In this document: positions 57,269 through 64,000 of the stretch, one piece after another
Layout of the letters: every line of letters starts with the position of its first letter
How positions within the stretch are numbered: position 1 is the first letter of the stretch
From: Avena insularis
Taxonomy: Eukaryota; Streptophyta; Magnoliopsida; Poales; Poaceae
Length of the DNA: 64,000 nt
Assembly (NCBI GenBank): GCA_023614405.1
Contig: CM042688.1
Coordinates: 440,314,028-440,378,027, forward strand
Reading direction: 5' to 3'
Position numbers and translations under genes: made by a program
The notes under the pieces: model-generated
The model's input: only the letters and a program-made list of their open reading frames with translations
Told to the model about the DNA's origin: nothing
Database searches by the model: none

Positions 57269-60188
57269 TGAAAGATCTCACCATAATAAGGTAAGATCCC
57301 TATGATTGCAGTGCTAGTCCCTGGATCGAAAAATGCTAGCACCCACAGTTTAAGATGAAGTACACCGAAACAAAGGTCATTATTACATCGCATATCCAGG
57401 AATATAATGGTTCTTACAACTCACTTAGCCCAAGGCTAAGGCACTTAAAGTTCACATTACATAGTATAATAATAATAGGGTCTTTAGTCTTCATGTGCCA
57501 CAGGCAAGCATGTCGAGTGTAGACCCGCAACCCTACTCATCATCTGAGTATCCTGCAACATAATAAGTTACAGCCACAAGGGTCAATACATTTGGAATTG
57601 TATTGGCAAGGGATACTATAGACACTTAGTATAATCTAACAACTACATGAATATATGGCTAAGTGGGATTAAGGCTGGCTTTGCTAAAATAGTTTAACTT
57701 ATAGTTTTTGAAGAGATTTTCATTCAAGTTATAAGGTACCAATGATAGACATCACTGAACCTCTACCCATGTTCACCCACAAGTTTTAACTTAGAGAAAT
57801 TTGAATGAGGAGATTATTGAACTACTTCACTGTCTTGAGGCTCAAAAGTTGTCCATAACCGGGGACATGGCTAAGTACTTAGTTTTTCCATCTCGAGAGG
57901 TGGTGCACTTTCCCCACAAGACTCGACATGCATCGAGACGAGACTTTTCAGAAGCAATCCCTCAGACCAACACGGACACGTTCCATCCTATCATCACTAC
58001 CACCCTCTGTCCGTCTGGCTGAGTTCTCGCAACTTAGTCGGTCAAGGCAGAGCCCATATGCCATGTGGTTGCACTAGAAGCTTCGCGACAAGAACGTCTC
58101 CAATCTCTTTGTTCCTGGGTGGCCGTCCACAAGTGTGATACACCAGCTGACCATAGACATGGTCCCTGAGTAACCACTCAACATAATCCAAGCAAGCCCA
58201 TTCCACCCAGGTGTTTCATTAACATTAGTTGTTTTCTTCGTTAAACAAAATAATATCTTTCCATAATGTCTTGTGTGTATGATCCACCCACAAATTTTAC
58301 TAGCATAGCTAAGCAATATAGGGATAATTCTATCATATCAAGATCTACCAAAATATCACTAGTGTAATAGTGAAAATAAATAGGACATGAGATGAAATAT
58401 CACTTGCCTTGGTAGCTAGGGGAATAGGTACAATCTTCACAGCAACAAACTTCACAATCCACACAATCTACACAAGATCAAAACAACAATAATAATTCAA
58501 TCAATAAAACATTACAAAAACATGAATGCATGCAAAATGCAATGATATGCACATAATTCTATAATTTACAGAGTCTACAGTACAGAGGATAGAATACCTC
58601 ATCTAAAAGCATAAGAAATACCCAAAAATAATTTATAGAACAAATTTTATGAGCAAAATACTCCTAAAAAGGTTCTGTCTATAATTCCATTTTTCCAGAG
58701 GCAAAAGTGTGAAATAAGGCCTCCATAATAAAGGTCTCATTTTTCTGAATCCATAGACACCAAATTTGCATTTTTCTGATTTGTGGATCAAAGGCTATTG
58801 AATTTCTAAGTTTAATACTAAATCTGTCTATTTTCTAATTAAACAGAAATAGTCTGGCTACGTGGCGATTTCTTATTGGCTGGTACCGGTTCGGTCGGAT
58901 CGACTGCTGCGAGCCGTCAGATTTAAGTGGCCTCGGACGGATCTGATTAGCCCGTACCCTTTCGATAAGTGATCTAATCCTATCCGTTAAAGTCTGATCG
59001 AACGGCTGCCGAACAACTCGCCGGAGTCTGGCGGTGCTAACGACGGCGCACGGCGGTGGAGCGTCGGCCTACGTGGTTCCTGCGACTCTATGAGGGCTGG
59101 GAGACCGTTGACACGTACCAGAGGTCAGGGAGGTCGCGGTGGTCTCGATGGAGGTTACGGTGGCGAGGGGGGTGCTCGGGCTTGGCCTAGATCCTTCGCC
59201 GGAGTTGCGGTCGCCGGTGGAACTCTCGGGTCAGCGACGGAGATGCCGACCTGGGGCTCAATTCAACCGGCAAAGAGGTCAGCGACGTGCGCAAGCGTCT
59301 GCACGACCTAGTAAAGACCCAAAAGGGGCGGCGGAAACCCTACCTTTGCCGGAGAAGGCGACTGACGGTGGCGGCAGAGGGAGTTCGCCGGAATTGTCCA
59401 TGTCGTCGACCTGGGGCAAAAGAAATCGTGTGGCTCGGTCAGTAGGTGCGCCACGAGATGGGGAAACGGATGGGACCAAGGGGAGGGCGCTGGGCGGCCT
59501 GGGTTCACCGGATTCGTCGCCGGTGTTCATCGGACTGCGGTGGTTCGAGCTCGGAATTAGGGGAGCCTGGGGGCTCTCTGGGGGTGGCGACTGGGGGAAA
59601 ATGACGAGGAGGGGGTGAGGATTAAGTAGGAGCATTCATCGGGGAGAATTACTGCGAGAAACGGCCGGAGCTCAAACGACTTGAAAACGGCAGAGAAGGG
59701 GGGGTTCATTCGACGGCGGGGTTGAAGACGACGGGGTGGGAGTGTGACGTGGCGTGGGTCCAGTTTGTCAGCGAGAGGGAGTAGAGACGGGGAAGTGAGA
59801 AAAGACGAGAAGAGGAGAGGGTGGCGGGTGGGCTGTGGGCAGTGGAGTGGGCCAAATGTGGTTGCTGCTGTTTGAAAATTTGTCCCTCCTTTTCTTTTTC
59901 TAATTCAGTTTTCTCCAAAACTTTTGATTTAATGATTCAAACCAATTTGTAAAAATTTGTAAAAACTCAAACTAGGTTTTTAGGGTATTATAAAACATAT
60001 TTGCCTACCCTTTTAATCCAAGTACTCACTTGGACTTAATATGTAATATTTCCATAACATTTCATAACTTTCATCCATGGCCCAAATTTCACCAAATTTT
60101 TGGAGGACATTCTAAATGCAATGCAAAACATGCCATGATGATATGAGTGCAGTGATGATGATTTCAGATGAAATTTTGGGATGTTACA
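57269..60188 (-). mobile_element. Solo LTR of the Tekay-type family, 2920 bp, target duplication GTAAG
   Basis: Bordered by GTAAG at 57264-57268 and 60189-60193. Plus strand starts TGAAAGATCTCACC and ends GGGATGTTACA, matching the ends of the Tekay LTRs at 23196 and 33928 but more diverged. No internal region. The three-palindrome block is at 57850-57915 and the GC-rich island at about 58850-59860. Same orientation as the Tekay element. Confidence 0.93.
57850..57915. other. Three-palindrome LTR block, solo Tekay-type LTR
   Basis: TGTCC/GGACA arms, CTAAGTACTTAG at 57871-57882 and TCTCGAGA at 57891-57898 (outer pairs partly lost), then GGTGCACTTTCCCCAC. Confidence 0.75.
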
Positions 60189-61683
60189 GTAAGATGGGAT
60201 TTGCTGTTTTTATTGATGGTGATTTGGTGGTACTCTTGTGGAGCAAGTCTCTAAAGGTCGCTTTTGTTGGATACATCGAAAATGATCTGTATGTGGTGGA
60301 CTTTTGGGGGAAAACCACTACAGGCCCAATGTGTCTTTTTGGAAAGACCAACACGGGTTGCTCTGGCATCGCCGTCTAGCCCACGTCAACATGAGAACTT
60401 TGCAAAGTTTCCACAAGGGTGGCCACATCCTTGGACTAAAATAAAATGTTTCCTTTGTAGGGCTTGTGTTGAAGGGAAAATGCATGACTCTCCCTATCGA
60501 AAGAAGACAATTATTTCATCAAAGAGGATATTGGAGCTCCTTCATGTGGACCTTTTTGGTCCTCCATCTCATGCAAGCCTCGGTGGGAAGAAATATTGCC
60601 TCGTAGTCGTTGATGACTATTCAAGATATACATGGGTTTATTTCTTCAAGTTGAAGAGCGAGACTCAACAAACGGTCATCGATTTCACCAACAAGGTTCA
60701 ACATCAACACAATGTTCCTATATTGGCAATTAGAAGCGATGACGGCTCCAAGTTCAAGAACTACACTCTGAATGAATGCCTAAGTGAAGAGGGGATAAGA
60801 CACCAATATTCCACTTCGTACACCCCTCAAAAAATGGGTGTAGCCAAGAGGAAGAACCGGACTTTAATGGATATGGCAAGATCTATGTTGGCTGAATTCA
60901 AGTCACCATATAATTTCTAGGCTGAAGCAATTTCTACCGCATGCCACTCATCCAACCGGCTCTACCTTCGCAAAATCTTGGACAAAACACCATATTAAAT
61001 ACTTACCGGTAACAAGCCAAACATCTCCTACTTCCAGGTATTTGGTTGTAAGTGTTTCTTTCTCAACAAAGGAGTTCGTTTATCTAAATTAGAGTCTAAG
61101 GCATTAGAAGGTATTTTTGTTGGTTATGGTGCCGAATCCCACACTTATAGATTCTACAATAAGCTCTCCGGAACTTTTGTAGAATCTTGTAGTGTGGTGT
61201 TCGAGGAAAATGATGGCTCCCGTACAGGGCAAGTTGATGTTTGTGATGTAGATGTTGAAATACCCCTAGATGCCATAAGAAGAATGGGCATGGGATTTTT
61301 CCTCCACATTGAGGAACCCCTTGTGGCGGATCAGGAAGGACAATGCTCTACACAAGTATAGCCCTCATCGACTCAAGCTCAACATGCTCCAATAGCTGGA
61401 GAAACTTTTACACCATCACCGCCACCTGCTTAACATCATACACCATCTTCTCCAGGAAGTTCCAGGCTAGATTATCTGGTTGACACTGGATTATCCAGCC
61501 AGGCGACCTCGAATGCCAGGACTGAACAGATCATCGAAGGAACTGAGGCAACTCCCAGGCTAGATTTTCTAGGTGACACCGGATTATCTAGCCCTTCTCC
61601 AACTCGAGCAAGGGGTGTCCAAGACAGTCAGGAAGGACCATCTACTCCCAGGCCGGATTATCCAGCCACTCCCTCGGTCGGAT
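60189..61683 (+). pseudogene. Integrase and linker of SIRE-type copia
   Basis: Resumes right after the solo LTR with FAVFIDGDLVVLLWSKSL. The pre-integrase segment LWHRRLAHVNMRTL is at about 60366, after which the frame shifts. Integrase core at about 60480-60920: ELLHVDLFGPPSHASL, VVVDDYSRYTWVYFFKL, RSDDGSKFKNYTLNE (usual Asn changed) and GVAKRKNRTLMDMARSML (usual Glu of the ERKNRT motif is Lys, so catalytic Glu appears lost). The C-terminal segment at 61030-61360 (FQVFGCKCFFLNKGVRLSKL, GIFVGYGAESHTYRFY) has stops. The linker at 61440-61683 encodes repeated R-L-D-Y-L type peptides from GATTATCC-like DNA. It breaks at 61684 before RT. Confidence 0.85.
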
Positions 61684-62282
61684 GTAACACCCTCGAATCG
61701 TCCCTATGCAAGTTTTTGCGCTTCCCGCCAAACCCGCATAGAAACGATTCAAGGACGCCCACCAGGCACTTGCATGCGGGTGGAGATATATATACAACAA
61801 CAACGACTCCATGAGTCAAAAATATAGATGTACAATACAAGAACCAAATCACCTTGAAGCGATACAACATCCGAGTACGGATAAGATGCAAATGGGGCTA
61901 AGAGCCCTGACGAATAACCAATGGCGTCCATAACCCTACCCAGGCCAAGCCGGAAGGGTAACCCTGCTAACGACGTCGATCTCAAACCTGCTAAAGCAAA
62001 AGGGGTGCCGACAAAGGGCAAAGGAAAAAGAGGAGCGTCAGTACTGAGGCCAGTACACGGCGAGGCTAGAATTCGGCGGCTCTCGCCTATATAGGTATGG
62101 TGGACTGAAGCGGCAACGAAGCATGCACTAAACAACCTATAGAGACTCGATTCAACTATCGGCTATTAGAGAGAGATAAGAAAGACCTATTCGTAACCAA
62201 CCTTATACTAACACCAATCATACCCATCCTGGTATTCCCCCTCAAGACCAAACGAGGAAGTCAAACCGAGGAACTCACACAG

Positions 62283-62625
62283 TTGGCAGTTTTATTCATT
62301 CTATTATAGTTGAAGCACTTACTAGTCAGATATAGATAGCATGAGTCATCCAGATAGCATAAGTAGTGGGCAGTTTTAGTTAACCATTCGGTTGTAGTTG
62401 TAGTACTTACTAGTCAGATACAATTAGCATGTGACATCCCAAACCCAGCAATTGTTGGCACTTTTATTTCATTCCATTGGAGTTGCCATACTTACTAGGC
62501 ACGTATAACATGACACAATACACCCCAGTTCCACCAGTTGTTGGCACTTTTATTATCCATTGCATTGTAGTGAAGCTGATTACTAGTCATATATTAAGTC
62601 AAATTTATAGCACTACTTTAGTTAT
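62283..62625. repeat. Tandem repeat, about 86-bp period, four units
   Basis: Units begin TTGGCAGTTTTATT at 62283, TGGGCAGTTTTAGTT at 62367, TTGGCACTTTTATTTC at 62455 and TTGGCACTTTTATTATC at 62541 (spacing 84, 88, 86). Most units share TTACTAGTCAGATA-like words. It lies inside LTR-like element E. Confidence 0.8.
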
Positions 62626-62658
62626 GCTTGTCTATGATCGAGATACTGTGCTCCAAGT

Positions 62659-62720
62659 CGTCCATAACCGCGGACACGGCTTTCAGAAAGATTTACCCTG
62701 CAGGGGTGCACAAATAGCAA
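62659..62720. other. Three-palindrome LTR block, element E
   Basis: GTCC/GGAC arms around ATAACCGC, CTTTCAGAAAG at 62680-62690 and CCCTGCAGGG at 62696-62705, followed by GTGCACAAATAG. Confidence 0.75.
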
Positions 62721-64000
62721 CACACACACGATCAACCTCGGAAAAACCAAATCAAAACCCAATGAGGCTTTCATGACAAAGCAATCACAGGATTCATAAA
62801 ATATTTTAGGGGGCCACCCCACTAAGCTACCCGCAACAAAGTTGGCCGGCTCCAGAACGGACCCAGGGTTTGCGCCAATGGCTATAAACGACTGAGAACC
62901 CGAAAGTGTGACTGGGCTTGTCAATACCGCGAAAACACTCCGCAATTCCTAAACAGTACAGGTGCTCCATACACAATCGTAAATAAAGCAGTAAAGCATG
63001 CCATAAGTATAGGATAGTAATAAAGCCCCAAACTACTTTGTGGCCCCAAGAAATAAGAAATGAATCAAGCTCTGGCTAAGGGGGATTCATAGAGTCTCCC
63101 GTATGTGGATAGTGCGAATAGTCAAGGAACAGGTATCAAGTACTCGGGGCCTACGGGACACAGGTGGACATGAAAAAACAAATAACATATATTGTCCACC
63201 GGTGCCTCTTTCATTAGTTATCCCAGCAATTTAATAGTTGTGTTTAAAATCATGATCAGCTCCACCATTAAGCATCTCCACCATTAAGCATGTGCCAACC
63301 TTCCAACAACGGTGGAACAACAACGACGCAAAGCATCACCTGAGCAAGCAACTATGACTCGCAAGGCCGACTGTCTATCAAACAACAGGCAATAGGATGT
63401 GTCCAAGACAATATAGAGGCTGCAGGGAATATAAATGGTACACGGAAACTAAAGCATCGCAATAAGGATAGCAATAGATCAACGGGAGGGAGTAAAGACT
63501 AGAAATGCAAAATAGGTAGAAGGGGGGGGGAGAATGCTCGCCTGGGAAACACTGCCGAACGTTCATATCCGGAGAACTTGTCGATACTCGCATCAACTCA
63601 TCGGCCTAATCCGCGAAGAAGCAAACACTAGAAGAAACACCGGATGCAATATTTAATACTACAGCAGAAGATCCGGCATGCTTATGATATGATGCAAGGC
63701 ATGGCACAGATGCGGTGCAATTAGGCAATATTAAACGGAACCGGGGTCCCGACATTAATTAATAGGTTCCAGTTATTTAGATACCCCGCAAATTAAATTT
63801 GGAATTAACAAGGCAAAGCATGGCATCGGTTCGCTACACAAATTTAAATGGAGACATTATAAGACTAGAATAGCCCGCTTATAGACTCCATATTTAATTT
63901 AGGTGAATCGACTATTTAACCCAACCCACCAGATGACATGTATGCAAGCATGATGATTTAATGATGCGACAGGTATATGTCATATTATAAAAAATAGAGG

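Larger units (their letters stand above)
15731..61683 (+). mobile_element. SIRE/Maximus-like Ty1/copia retrotransposon, opened by insertions
   Basis: The 5' LTR is split into 15731-15911, 19250-19450 and 53939-54753. A primer-binding site (TGGTATCAGAGC, 54756-54767), gag with zinc knuckle, protease and integrase follow on the plus strand. The continuous pieces are proved by target duplications around the inserts. The long gag with a coiled-coil extension suggests the SIRE lineage (family name from memory). RT, RNase H and the 3' LTR are not in the window because the sequence changes at 61684. Coding parts carry frameshifts and stops. Confidence 0.85.
61684..64000 (-). mobile_element. LTR-like sequence of an unidentified gypsy family (E), right end outside window
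   Basis: Begins TGTAACACCCTCGAATCG at the point where the SIRE pol stops, a typical LTR end. No coding domain in 2.3 kb. It carries the three-palindrome block at 62659-62720 in the same orientation relative to the nearest end as the minus-strand Tekay LTRs, so minus orientation is inferred. It contains an 86-bp tandem repeat at 62283-62625. ORFs (61749-62135, 62477-62776, 62622-62945) are not supported. A target duplication cannot be tested. Confidence 0.6.

Noticed and set aside
61920..61945. Second CCATAACC word in element E
   Set aside because: Lacks the GGACACGGCT partner and the following palindromes, so it is probably chance.
1..64000. CRISPR array, rRNA or tRNA genes
   Set aside because: No regular short direct repeats with unique spacers and no rRNA or cloverleaf-like gene was seen; the only tRNA-related sequences are primer-binding sites.

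Overview
The window is intergenic DNA from a large grass genome, most likely a Triticeae or other Pooideae species. It consists almost entirely of nested LTR retrotransposons and their solo LTRs. I found no convincing host gene, tRNA, rRNA or CRISPR array. The grass assignment rests on a BARE1/Angela-type copia element, a SIRE/Maximus-type copia element, Tat-lineage gypsy elements carrying an antisense gene, a Tekay-type chromovirus and Sabrina/WHAM-like LTRs. Family names are from memory; lineages come from domains visible in the sequence.

Layout. 1-1079 is the 3' part of a gypsy LTR. 1080-2271 is an AT-rich spacer followed by a GC-rich degenerate tandem repeat of about 174 bp. A minus-strand Tat-lineage gypsy element (2272-14405) sits inside that repeat, which resumes at 14406-14505. 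14506-15730 is an LTR fragment. At 15731 a plus-strand SIRE-type copia element begins and spans to 61683, opened by several insertions: a solo LTR (15912-19244, duplication GATAA), a plus-strand Tat-lineage gypsy (19451-53933, duplication GCTAG/GCTGG) and a solo Tekay-type LTR (57269-60188, duplication GTAAG). The big gypsy is opened by a minus-strand Tekay chromovirus (23196-36785), which itself contains a solo LTR (29232-30749, duplication GTCGG). It is also interrupted by a 5'-truncated Sabrina/WHAM-like element (37774-50796), which contains a minus-strand Angela-type copia (38226-46551, duplication GAGTA). From 61684 to the window end another LTR-like sequence interrupts the SIRE pol. Nesting is at least five layers deep.

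All polyproteins are broken by stops, frameshifts, deletions or insertions, so each element is described as a pseudogene set. None looks autonomous.

The most interesting signals are these. (1) A block of about 70 bp recurs in four dissimilar LTR types (six copies). It holds three consecutive palindromes whose sequences change while self-complementarity is kept, which looks like a conserved RNA or DNA structure in the LTR. (2) Both Tat elements carry a gene antisense to gag-pol, with related domains, plausible introns and, in one copy, a TATA box and a basic tail. (3) The Tekay element carries two successive extra coding modules upstream of gag. (4) The SIRE-type copia repeats a GGATAATCC-type palindrome in both its LTR and the coding linker after its integrase.
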